From Olsenella_K sp036454645 (GTDB lineage: Bacteria; Actinomycetota; Coriobacteriia; Coriobacteriales; Atopobiaceae), in NCBI GenBank assembly GCA_036454645.1, contig JAZHSQ010000016.1, positions 1 through 44,307 on the forward strand: a stretch of DNA of 44,307 nt, read 5' to 3'. Shown here piece by piece: positions 1-7,180 of the stretch. Position numbers and translations under genes: made by a program. The first letter of the stretch is position 1; each line of letters begins with the position of its first letter. The notes under the pieces were generated by a model, which saw only the letters and a program-made list of their open reading frames with translations, was not told the origin of the DNA and ran no database searches.

Positions 1-510
1 GCCCTCGGCGTCGGAGGCGGTGATGATCGGGGTGTTCACGTAGACGAAGCCGCGCTCCTGGAAGAACGTGTGGATGGCGAAGGCCGCGACGCTGCGCACG
101 CGGAAGACGGCGCGGAACAGGTTGGTGCGGCTGCGCAGGTGCTGCTGGGTGCGCAGGAACTCGCGGGTCTGGCGCTTCTTCTGCATGGGGTAGTCGGGCT
201 GGGCGGCGCCCTCGACCATGACTGTGGCCGCCTTCAGCTCGAAGGGCTGCGGGCGGTCGGGCGTGAGCGCGAGCGTGCCCTCGACGACGAGCGCGGAGCC
301 CACGGTCAGCGAGGTGACCTCGTCGTAGTTGGCGACCTGCTCGCGGTTGAGGACCACCTGCAGGTCCTTGAAGCACGACCCGTCGTTGAGCACGACGAAC
401 CCGAAGTTCTTCATGTCGCGGATGGAGCGGACCCACCCCGCGACGGTGACGTCCTTGTCGGCGAAGCCCTCCTTGCCGGCGTAGAGCGACGCGATCTTGG
501 TACGGTTCAA
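1..510 (-). CDS. asnS: Asparagine-tRNA ligase, N-terminal part (runs off the left edge)
   Basis: Class II aminoacyl-tRNA synthetase that charges tRNA(Asn) in the cytoplasm. About 170 residues are visible. The first ~110 form the OB-fold anticodon-binding domain, with VAGWVRSIRDMKNFGFVVL and a following DGSCFKDLQVVL strand. The start of the catalytic domain then appears: LRSRTNLFRAVFRVRS and FFQERGFVYVNTPIITASD, the class II motif 1 region, whose wording is typical of AsnS rather than AspS. The start is taken as TTG at 510 because a strong AGGGGGG lies just upstream and the preserved N-terminus begins there; no ATG fits. It lies 84 bp downstream of the EamA gene on the same strand. I saw no T-box leader in that gap. 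The remaining two thirds of the enzyme lie outside the window. Confidence 0.93.
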   Translation of the reverse strand, partial: MNRTKIASLYAGKEGFADKDVTVAGWVRSIRDMKNFGFVVLNDGSCFKDLQVVLNREQVANYDEVTSLTVGSALVVEGTLALTPDRPQPFELKAATVMVEGAAQPDYPMQKKRQTREFLRTQQHLRSRTNLFRAVFRVRSVAAFAIHTFFQERGFVYVNTPIITASDAEG

Positions 511-594
511 CGGATTCCCCCCTAGTCGGGTAGCTGCAGAGAGTGAGAACCCGTTAACGATACCGCAACACGCGCCCCGCCGGCGCGGCCGCGC

Positions 595-1524
595 TCACGC
601 GGTGACGAACACCATCGCGATGATCAGCGCGAAGCCCGCGAGGTCCGTGGGCGAGAAGGTCGTGTGGAGCAGAAGTGCCGAGGTCAGGGCTGCCACGACC
701 GGCTCCGCGGTGCCGAGCATCGTGGCCTTGAGGCTGCCGACCGCCTTGAGCCCCTGCATGTAGAAGACGTAGGCGCCGAAGGTCCCCACGAGCACGGACG
801 CCACCAGGAGCGCGCATCCGGCCGCGTCGAGCGACGGCGCGAGCTCCCACGGCCGGCAGACGACCGCCAGGATGACGCCCGCGAAGAGGAAGGAGAGCCC
901 GTTCACCACGAGGTTGCCCCACCTCCTGACCAGCCCCACGGGCACGATCGAGAGCAGCGACTGCCCGAGCGCGGTGAGCAGCCCCCACGCGAGGCCCTCG
1001 ACGGGGAGCACCAGCGTCGTGGGGTTGCCGCCGGTCGCGAGCAGGTAGACGCCCACGAAGGCGAGGGCGATGCCCGCCACCTCGCGGCGCTTCGGGAGGC
1101 GCCGCATGCGCACGCAGACGTAGGCGAGCACCATGAGGAGGTTCAACGACTGCAGGACCGTCGCCGTGCCGGAGTTGGTCCACCGGATCGCCTGCATGTA
1201 GGAGACCTGCAGGAGGACGATGGTGGTGAGCGAGCAGGCCAGGATCTGGAGGAGGGCGCGCCCGTCGTGCGCGGCCTCGGTGAGGCGGCCGGGCGTGGCG
1301 ACGCGCGCGGCGAGGAGGAAGAGCCAGAAGCTGCCGAGCTGCTTGACCGAGGTGAGCCAGATCGGGTCGACGCCGTAGCCGGACATGAGGGCCTGCGAGA
1401 TGGTGCCGTTGACGCCCCAGCAGGTGGCGCCGAGGAGTACGAGGGCCACGCCGCGCGCGAGCGCGTCGCCCTTCCTCGCGCCCGCCGCGACCGCGCCGCC
1501 GCCGTCCCTGGAGCCTTCCCGCAC
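595..1524 (-). CDS. EamA/DMT-family permease
   Basis: Integral membrane protein of the drug/metabolite transporter superfamily, about 309 residues with ten predicted helices in two EamA repeats. The first repeat starts at GVALVLLGATCWGVNG and the second near GLAWGLLTALGQSLLS. The signature MLGTAEPVVAALTSALLL near the C-terminus is typical of the second EamA repeat. The substrate cannot be read from sequence; exporters or importers of amino acids, nucleosides or sugars all occur in this family. Start choice is uncertain. The frame stays open to a GTG at 1644, only 10 bp after the upstream aldo-keto reductase, but residues from there are low-complexity Arg/Ala/Gly. GTG 1524, with GAGGGG about 8 bp upstream, gives the normal family length and is preferred. 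It is probably co-transcribed with the reductase. Confidence 0.8.
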   Translation of the reverse strand: MREGSRDGGGAVAAGARKGDALARGVALVLLGATCWGVNGTISQALMSGYGVDPIWLTSVKQLGSFWLFLLAARVATPGRLTEAAHDGRALLQILACSLTTIVLLQVSYMQAIRWTNSGTATVLQSLNLLMVLAYVCVRMRRLPKRREVAGIALAFVGVYLLATGGNPTTLVLPVEGLAWGLLTALGQSLLSIVPVGLVRRWGNLVVNGLSFLFAGVILAVVCRPWELAPSLDAAGCALLVASVLVGTFGAYVFYMQGLKAVGSLKATMLGTAEPVVAALTSALLLHTTFSPTDLAGFALIIAMVFVTA

Positions 1525-1653
1525 CTTCCCCGCCCCTCTCGAGCCCCGCGTCCTTCTCGCCCGTCGCGCGCCGGCCTCGTGCCAGCGCCTCGCCGGCCGC
1601 GCGTCAGCACCGTGCCAGCGCCGGCCTCGTGCCAGCGCCGGCACCGTGCCTGC

Positions 1654-2808
1654 CTACTGCAGCGCCTCGGAGACCTGCTGGAGGTAGGAGATGATCGGCA
1701 GGCCCTGGGGGCAGGCGCCCTCGCACTGGCCGCAGCCGATGCAGTCGGCGGCCTCGACGCCGGCCTTGTCCGCCGCGCGGCGGTACCACGTCCTCGCGGA
1801 CCCCTCGTCCTCGAACACCAGCTTGTAGTTCATGGCCGAGAAGAAGTCGGGGATGGGGATGCCCTGCGGGCAGCCGTCGCAGCAGTAGTGGCAGGCGGTG
1901 CAGCGAATCTGCTCGCTCTCGTCGAGCGCGTGGTGCGCCTCGCGGACGCACGCGAGCTCGTCCGCGTCGAGCGGCACGAACGCGCCCGGCGCCATGTAGC
2001 TCACGTTGTCCTCGACCTGCGCCAGCGTGCTCATGCCCGAGAGGACCGTGATGACGCCCGGCTGGGACGCGGCGAAGCGCACCGCCCAGCTGGCGTAGCT
2101 CGCGTCCGGGCCCACCTGGGAGGTGGCTGCGTCGAAGATCTCGCGGACCTTGCGCGGCGGCGTGGCGAGCGTGCCGCCCTTCACCGGCTCCATAACCGTG
2201 TAGGGCACGCCGTGGGCCTCGGCGACCTCTATGTTGCGACGGCTCCAGACGTTCTCCTGGTCCCAGTCGGCGTAGTTGGCCTGCAGCTGGATGAAGTCCA
2301 CGTCCGGGTGCTGGGTCAGGAGCCTGTCGAGGTGCTCGGGCGAGCTGTGGAACGAGAAGCCCCAGTTCCTGACGAGGCCCTTCTCCTTGAGGCCGCGCGC
2401 CCAGTCCCACAGCCCGAAGTCGTCGTAGACCTGCTCGTTGTTGGCCTGGATCGCGTGGAGCAGGTAGTAGTCGAAGTAGTCGACCCCCAGGCGCTCGCGC
2501 GAGACCTCGAACTGCCGCTTGACCTCCTCCTCCGTGGGGCTGCCGTGCCAGGCGTTGGCCTTGGTGGCGATGGTGTAGGAGTCGCGCGGGTGGCGCTCGA
2601 CGAGCGCCTTGCCGGTGACGCGCTCGGAGTCGCCGCCGTCGTAGACGTAGGCGGTGTCGAAGTAGGTGAAGCCGGCGGCGAGGAACCTGTCGACCATCTG
2701 CTCGATCTGCGCCAGGTCCATCGAGCCGTCCTCGAGCTTCGGCAGGCGCATCATGCCGAATCCGAGCTTGGGCGTCGCCTTGCCGAGGTAGTTCTCTCCG
2801 TATGCCAT
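1654..2808 (-). CDS. Aldo/keto reductase with C-terminal 2x[4Fe-4S] ferredoxin domain
   Basis: Cytoplasmic oxidoreductase of 384 residues. Residues 1-~275 are an AKR TIM barrel with the catalytic tetrad visible: Asp and Tyr in FDTAYVYDGG, Lys in TIATKANAW and His in YYLLHAI. The C-terminal ~90 residues carry two CxxCxxCxxxCP clusters, CTACHYCCDGCP and CIGCGQCEGACP, so electrons may pass between an NAD(P)H site and iron-sulfur clusters. This architecture is common in strict anaerobes; the physiological substrate is unknown. The ATG at 2808 is preceded by GGGGAGG at ideal spacing, and a longer frame starting at 2910 is rejected for lacking one. It is divergent from the gamma-carbonic-anhydrase-like gene at 2967, with a 158-bp shared promoter region. 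Confidence 0.9.
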   Translation of the reverse strand: MAYGENYLGKATPKLGFGMMRLPKLEDGSMDLAQIEQMVDRFLAAGFTYFDTAYVYDGGDSERVTGKALVERHPRDSYTIATKANAWHGSPTEEEVKRQFEVSRERLGVDYFDYYLLHAIQANNEQVYDDFGLWDWARGLKEKGLVRNWGFSFHSSPEHLDRLLTQHPDVDFIQLQANYADWDQENVWSRRNIEVAEAHGVPYTVMEPVKGGTLATPPRKVREIFDAATSQVGPDASYASWAVRFAASQPGVITVLSGMSTLAQVEDNVSYMAPGAFVPLDADELACVREAHHALDESEQIRCTACHYCCDGCPQGIPIPDFFSAMNYKLVFEDEGSARTWYRRAADKAGVEAADCIGCGQCEGACPQGLPIISYLQQVSEALQ

Positions 2809-2966
2809 GCTGCCTCCCCAGGACGTGACGCACGCGGGCCGGCCACCCCCACCGCCGTGCCCACGTGCGGAAACGCGGTCTTGTCCGCACCTTTCGACGG
2901 GATAATGCAAGAATCATACCAACATCGGCGGGGCTCGGCGGACGTCCCGCCAGACAGGAGGCACTC

Positions 2967-3527
2967 ATGGCACAGGAAGGCAGCGCGGCCGCGGGCGACC
3001 GGGGCGGCGCGGGCCGGGGCAGCGGCGTCTTCGTCGCGGAGGGGGCCCACGTGGTGGGCGACGTCACCCTGGCGGACTCCAGCAGCGTCTGGTACAACGC
3101 CGTGATCAGGGCGGACGAAGCCCCCGTCACGATCGGCGCCGGATCCAACGTGCAGGACAACGCCGTCGTCCACGCGGACGAGGGCTTCCCCGTCACGCTC
3201 GGCGAGGGCGTCACGGTCGGGCACGGCGCGATCCTGCACGGCTGCGCCGTGGGCGACAACTCCCTCGTCGGCATGGGCGCCATCGTGCTCGACGGCGCGA
3301 GCATCGGAAGGGACTGCATCGTCGGCGCGGGCGCCCTCGTGACGCAGGGCACCGAGGTCCCGGACGGCCACCTCGCCCTCGGCAGCCCCGCCAGGGTGGT
3401 GCGCGCCCTGCGCCCGGACGAGGTCGTCGCCAACAGGCGGAACGCGGAGACCTACGTCATGCTCGCCCAGCGAAGGCTCGCGGCGGGCGAGAAGGACGCG
3501 GGGGACGCGGGCGCCCCGCGGGCGTAG
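2967..3527 (+). CDS. Gamma-carbonic anhydrase-like hexapeptide-repeat protein
   Basis: A 186-residue left-handed beta-helix protein of the gamma-carbonic anhydrase/YrdA/PaaY group. After a Gly/Ala-rich tail of ~22 residues, hexapeptide repeats run from VFVAEGAHVVGDV to about residue 155. The likely metal ligands of the family are in place: His in NAVVHADEG and two His in VGHGAILHGC, followed by DNSLVGMGAIVLDG. The fold forms trimers with Zn or Fe between subunits; many members have little carbonic anhydrase activity, so the reaction stays open. ATG 2967 has AGGAGG at 2956-2961. The C-terminus is a variable charged tail that contains the GGCGAGAAGG word noted elsewhere. Confidence 0.88.
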   Translation: MAQEGSAAAGDRGGAGRGSGVFVAEGAHVVGDVTLADSSSVWYNAVIRADEAPVTIGAGSNVQDNAVVHADEGFPVTLGEGVTVGHGAILHGCAVGDNSLVGMGAIVLDGASIGRDCIVGAGALVTQGTEVPDGHLALGSPARVVRALRPDEVVANRRNAETYVMLAQRRLAAGEKDAGDAGAPRA

Positions 3528-3541
3528 CCCCGGACCGGGGC
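3527..3541 (+). terminator. GC-rich hairpin after the gamma-CA-like gene
   Basis: GCCCCGG and CCGGGGC form a 7-bp inverted repeat that begins at the last base of the stop codon. There is no U-tract, so it may only mark a transcript end or act with Rho. Confidence 0.3.
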
Positions 3542-3683
3542 CCGGACGGGCCGCTCCTGCCCGCCGCGGGCGTGGCGCCGGCCGACCCATCCTGCTACGC
3601 TTACGAGAATGGCCTCGAGGGAACGGGCGGCCGCGGAGGAGCCCGGGGCGCTCGGGTCCCTCATCGAAGGACGAGGAGAAGAC

Positions 3684-4718
3684 ATGGCTTCCAAGAGCAA
3701 GACGCCCCTGCGCAGGGCCCTCAAGGTGGCGGGCGTCGCGGCCTGCGTGCCCGTCGGCCTCTTCGCGGGCTTCACGGCCGTCTCGCACGGCGTGTTCCAC
3801 CGCTCCAACATGGGCACGGCGTCAGAGATGTACTACTGGCTCAAGGGCACGCGCAAGCGCATGAACGAGCCCGTCACCTGGGACAACTACATCCTGGAGA
3901 GCGCCAGGGCCAACGCCGAGCGCTACTCCATGCCCGCCGCGCTCGACTTCCACTACAAGATCATGGGCTTCCGCGTCCCGGTCGAGGAGTGCAGCTTCAA
4001 CGGCATGCAGACCTTCCTGCTCAACAAGCGCGACCTCAACGACCGCGCGGTCATCTACCTGCACGGCGGCTCGCTGCTCAGCCAGCCGGACTCCAACCTC
4101 TGGCACTTCCTCGACTCGGTCGCCCGCCTCTCGCGCGCCGAGGTCATCGTGCCGCTCTACCCGCTCGCGCCCGACCACCACTGGCAGGAGGCCTTCGAGC
4201 TCGTCGAGGGCCTCTACGACCGCACGGTCACGGAGTTCGGCGCGCACAACGTCACCCTCATGGGCGACGAGGCAGGCGGCGGGCTCGCGGCGGCGTTCGC
4301 CGAGCACCTCGCCCAGGAGGGCGGCGAGCAGCCGGCCCACCTGATCTTGATCTCCCCGTGGGTCGACGCGACGCTCAACAACCCGCTGGTCAACGCCTAC
4401 CAGCCCAACGACCCGCTCCTCTCGGCCTTCGGCATGAGGCGCGTGGCCAAGCTCTGGGCCGGGGACACGGACCTCGAGGACTACCACCTCTCCCCCGTCA
4501 ACGGCAACGTCCACGGCCTGCGCAACGTGCTCGTCTTCACCGGCACGCGCGAGATCCTCTACCCCGACGCCCGCCTCTTCTTCGAGCGCGTCCGCGCGAC
4601 CGGCGCCCACGCCGAGCTGGTGGAGGGCCGCGGCCTCAACAACGACTTCCCGCTCTACCCCCTGCCCGAGGCGACCAAGGCGATCAAGACCATCGTGGAC
4701 GCGATCTCGATGGACTAG
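3684..4718 (+). CDS. HSL-type alpha/beta hydrolase fold protein, apparently catalytically dead
   Basis: Protein of 344 residues with an N-terminal membrane helix (about 12-35) and an alpha/beta hydrolase domain related to hormone-sensitive-lipase/steryl-acetyl hydrolases. The oxyanion-hole motif is present (YLHGGSLLSQ). The nucleophile elbow, normally GDSAGG, reads GDEAGGG, with Glu196 in place of Ser. The usual C-terminal catalytic His (GMxHxF in active relatives) is replaced by Asn in GLNNDFPLYPLPEA (near residue 320). The scaffold (ISPWVDAT, FTGTREILYPDARLF) is otherwise well kept. This suggests a pseudoenzyme or an altered chemistry, not a decaying gene. ATG 3684 follows a GAGGAGAA Shine-Dalgarno sequence; an upstream ATG at 3609 lacks one. 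It lies upstream of pyrE. Confidence 0.82.
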   Translation: MASKSKTPLRRALKVAGVAACVPVGLFAGFTAVSHGVFHRSNMGTASEMYYWLKGTRKRMNEPVTWDNYILESARANAERYSMPAALDFHYKIMGFRVPVEECSFNGMQTFLLNKRDLNDRAVIYLHGGSLLSQPDSNLWHFLDSVARLSRAEVIVPLYPLAPDHHWQEAFELVEGLYDRTVTEFGAHNVTLMGDEAGGGLAAAFAEHLAQEGGEQPAHLILISPWVDATLNNPLVNAYQPNDPLLSAFGMRRVAKLWAGDTDLEDYHLSPVNGNVHGLRNVLVFTGTREILYPDARLFFERVRATGAHAELVEGRGLNNDFPLYPLPEATKAIKTIVDAISMD

Positions 4719-4728
4719 CCACGACAGG

Positions 4729-4749
4729 CGGGCCGGCGCCGCCGGCCCG
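4729..4749 (+). terminator. Perfect 9-bp GC hairpin between the hydrolase-like gene and pyrE
   Basis: CGGGCCGGC and GCCGGCCCG flank a 3-nt loop starting 10 bp after the stop codon. No T-run follows. It is probably a transcript 3' end or partial terminator before pyrE. Confidence 0.4.
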
Positions 4750-4802
4750 ACCACGCCCGCCCGGCCCGGCCGGCCGGGCACACGACACCTAAGGAAGGCC
4801 CC

Positions 4803-5483
4803 ATGGAAGACTACAAGCGCGAGTTCGTCGAGTTCATGGTCGAGAGCGACGTGCTCAAGTTCGGCGACTTCACCCTCAAGAGCGGCCGCAGGTCGCCCTT
4901 CTTCATGAACGCGGGCGCCTACGTCACCGGCCAGCAGCTGCACAGGCTGGGCATCTACTACGCCAAGGCCATCGAGGCGAGCTTCGGCCTCGACTTCGAC
5001 GTCGTCTTCGGGCCCGCCTACAAGGGCATCCCCATCTCCGTAGCCACGGCGATCGCCTTCGACGAGCTCTTCGGCAAGGAGGTCCGCTACTGCTCGGACC
5101 GCAAGGAGGCCAAGGACCACGGCGCCGATAAGGGCAGCCTGCTCGGCGCGACCCTCGCCGACGGCGACCGCGTGGTCATGGTCGAGGACGTGACCACCTC
5201 CGGCAAGTCCATCGACGAGACCTACCCCAAGCTCAAGGCCGCGGCCGACGTCCAGGTCGTGGGCCTCATAGTCTCCCTCAACCGCCAGGAGGTCGGCAAG
5301 GGCGGCGAGAAGGCCGCCATCGACGAGATCTCCGACAAGTACGGCTTCCCCACGGCGTCCATCGTCACCATGTCCGAGGTCACGAGCCTCCTCCACAACC
5401 ACGAGGTCGCCGGCCGCGTGGTGATCGACGACGCCTGCAAGGCCGCCATCGACGCCTACTACGAGCGCTACGGCGTCAGGTAG
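4803..5483 (+). CDS. pyrE: Orotate phosphoribosyltransferase
   Basis: Converts orotate and PRPP to orotidine 5'-phosphate in de novo pyrimidine synthesis; cytoplasmic. The 226-residue protein shows FTLKSGRRSPFFMNAG near the N-terminus (orotate/PRPP binding), FGPAYKGIPISVATA, and the PRPP-binding loop VVMVEDVTTSGKS, whose acidic pair and TSGKS end are diagnostic. Length is normal for the family. The start has AAGGAAGG immediately upstream. No other pyrimidine gene is adjacent, so pyrE seems transcribed apart from its pathway partners. The next gene, the lysozyme, begins 28 bp later and may be co-transcribed. Confidence 0.95.
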   Translation: MEDYKREFVEFMVESDVLKFGDFTLKSGRRSPFFMNAGAYVTGQQLHRLGIYYAKAIEASFGLDFDVVFGPAYKGIPISVATAIAFDELFGKEVRYCSDRKEAKDHGADKGSLLGATLADGDRVVMVEDVTTSGKSIDETYPKLKAAADVQVVGLIVSLNRQEVGKGGEKAAIDEISDKYGFPTASIVTMSEVTSLLHNHEVAGRVVIDDACKAAIDAYYERYGVR

Positions 5484-5511
5484 CGCCGGGGCGAGAAGGG
5501 CCTCGGAGCGC

Positions 5512-6669
5512 ATGGGCGCCAATCGCGGGAGGAGCCAGGGTTCGCGCGCCGCGGGAGGGGGCTCCCCCCGCGGCGGGTCGCGCGCCAGCTCCTCGCGCCG
5601 ATCCGGCTCCTCGCGCGGCTCCGGATCGGCACGCTCCTCCCGCACCACGCGCGGCTCATCGCGCACAGGCTCCTCTCGCACCTCGCGCGCCGCGTCCTCG
5701 CGCAGCACGCGCACCGCACGCGGCCGCGGCGGGCGGCCCGCGCACGAGCGGCTCCGCATCAGCGTCTCGCGCAGCCACCCCGCGCTGCGCGCCCTCGGCG
5801 TCGGGCTCGGCGTCCTCGCCCTCGCCGCCCTCATCGCGGGCGGCTACGACCTCTTCCGCTCCCTCACGACCCGCCGCAGGCCCATGGACCCCGACGCGCA
5901 GGTGAGCCTCGCCCTCCAGGACCCCGGCCTCACCTACGAGAACCCCTACGAGTGGGGGCGCCTCTCGGTGGGCACGGACGGCCGCTACCACTACATCGTC
6001 GACGGCCAGGACGCCGGCCGGACGGGCATCGACGTCTCCGAGCACCAGGGCGCCATCGACTGGGACGCCGTCGCCGCCGACGGCGTGAGCTTCGCGATCG
6101 TGCGAGTCGGCTACCGCGGCACGGAGAACGGCGCCATCGGGGCCGACGCGTACTTCTCCGCCAACCTCGCCGGGGCCCGCGCGGCCGGCCTCGACGTGGG
6201 CGCCTACTTCTACAGCCAGGCCGTGAGCGTGGAGGAGGCGCAGGAGGAGGCCGACTTCGTCCTGGCGCAGCTGCGCGGCGCCCAGCTCAACTACCCCGTC
6301 GCCTTCGACCTCGAGCCCACCTCGGCCGAGGCCACGCGCACCAGGGGCCTCACCGACGACGAGATGAACGCGATCGCGCACGCCTTCTGCGAGCGGGTCG
6401 AGGAGGGCGGCTACCGCGCGATGGTCTACGGCAACAAGCCCGACCTCGGCCACCTCAGGCTCGAGGAGTTCTCCGGATACGGCTTCTGGTACGCCTGCTA
6501 CGACACGCGCCCCGTCATGGACCTCGCGTTCGGCATCTGGCAGTACAGCTCGAGCGGCACGGTCGACGGCATCCGCACCCTCGTCGACATGGACGTCGAC
6601 CTCACGCCGGTGCTCGCCTCCTACCAGGCGGCGGCGGGGGCCGAGCAGGACGGCCAGCCCGCGGCCTGA
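5512..6669 (+). CDS. Membrane-anchored GH25 lysozyme with Arg/Ser-rich cytoplasmic tail
   Basis: Predicted 385-residue muramidase. Residues 1-~90 are almost only Arg, Ser and Gly with few Ala and Thr, a strongly basic, probably disordered cytoplasmic tail. One transmembrane helix follows (LRALGVGLGVLALAALIAGG, about 99-118). The GH25 domain (about residue 173 to 375) is outside the cell. It starts with GIDVSEHQGAIDWDAVAADG and includes the conserved VRVGYRGT, DVGAYFYSQAVS and acidic FDLEPTSAE, which carry the family's Asp/Glu catalytic residues. The role is likely cleavage of the MurNAc-GlcNAc bond for wall remodelling. The basic tail is unusual for GH25 and might bind RNA, DNA or acidic lipids. 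It converges on the PAP2 gene with 7 bp between stops. Confidence 0.85.
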   Translation: MGANRGRSQGSRAAGGGSPRGGSRASSSRRSGSSRGSGSARSSRTTRGSSRTGSSRTSRAASSRSTRTARGRGGRPAHERLRISVSRSHPALRALGVGLGVLALAALIAGGYDLFRSLTTRRRPMDPDAQVSLALQDPGLTYENPYEWGRLSVGTDGRYHYIVDGQDAGRTGIDVSEHQGAIDWDAVAADGVSFAIVRVGYRGTENGAIGADAYFSANLAGARAAGLDVGAYFYSQAVSVEEAQEEADFVLAQLRGAQLNYPVAFDLEPTSAEATRTRGLTDDEMNAIAHAFCERVEEGGYRAMVYGNKPDLGHLRLEEFSGYGFWYACYDTRPVMDLAFGIWQYSSSGTVDGIRTLVDMDVDLTPVLASYQAAAGAEQDGQPAA

Positions 6670-6676
6670 TTCGCGC

Positions 6677-7165
6677 CTACAGGCAGACGAGTAGACCGGA
6701 GGCGACGCCGAGCGCCAGCCCCCAGGCCACGTCGCGCGGCCAGTGGATGCCTCCGAGCACGCGGACCGCGCCGAGCAGCGCGGCGGCCGCGACGGTCGCC
6801 CAGCCGACGGGCGCGCAGAGCGGCAGCCAGCACATGCCGATCAGCGAGAGCGAGAAGGCGTGGCGCGAGGGGAAGGAGACCCCGCCCCCCCTCCTCGCGA
6901 GGAGGGGGTCGATGTCGAGCGCCTCGTAGGGCCTCGGCGCGTCTATGCGCGCCCTGGCCAGGCTGAACGCCACGAAGGCGACGGGCGGCACCACGAGGGC
7001 GCGCCAGAGGAGCGGCCGCGCCCAGAGCCAGGCGAGGACCAGCAGCAGCGGGTAGAGGGCGTATCCCAGGAGGGTGAGCGCCCGGTTGGCGCAAGACAGC
7101 GCCGCCAGGACCCGGGGGCGGGCCCTCAGCGGCGCGGTCCAGCGAGCGTAGTCCTCCGCGGTCAC
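6677..7165 (-). CDS. PAP2-family phosphatase, integral membrane
   Basis: Short (162 residues) membrane phosphatase of the PAP2/undecaprenyl-pyrophosphate phosphatase type. The three active-site motifs are recognisable: ARIDAPRP, a KxxxxxxRP variant with Arg at the first basic position; PSRHAFS for PSGH, with Arg instead of Gly as in several bacterial relatives; and VLGGIHWPRD for SRxxxxxHxxxD. Four to five hydrophobic helices surround them. Likely work is dephosphorylation of a lipid pyrophosphate or phosphatidic-acid-type substrate in the cytoplasmic membrane. It starts at a GTG, 15 bp after the ettA stop on the same strand, so it is probably read from the ettA promoter. Confidence 0.8.
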   Translation of the reverse strand: MTAEDYARWTAPLRARPRVLAALSCANRALTLLGYALYPLLLVLAWLWARPLLWRALVVPPVAFVAFSLARARIDAPRPYEALDIDPLLARRGGGVSFPSRHAFSLSLIGMCWLPLCAPVGWATVAAAALLGAVRVLGGIHWPRDVAWGLALGVASGLLVCL

Positions 7166-7180
7166 GCGGCCCGCCCCCGG

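Noticed and set aside
511..594. T-box leader for asnS
   Set aside because: The gap is only 84 bp and lacks the T-box sequence and an antiterminator stem.
664..3105. Long plus-strand open frame of 813 codons opposite the EamA and aldo-keto reductase genes
   Set aside because: Shadow of real minus-strand genes in GC-rich DNA: translation is Arg/Glu/Val/Ala-rich, has no family motif and no ribosome-binding site.
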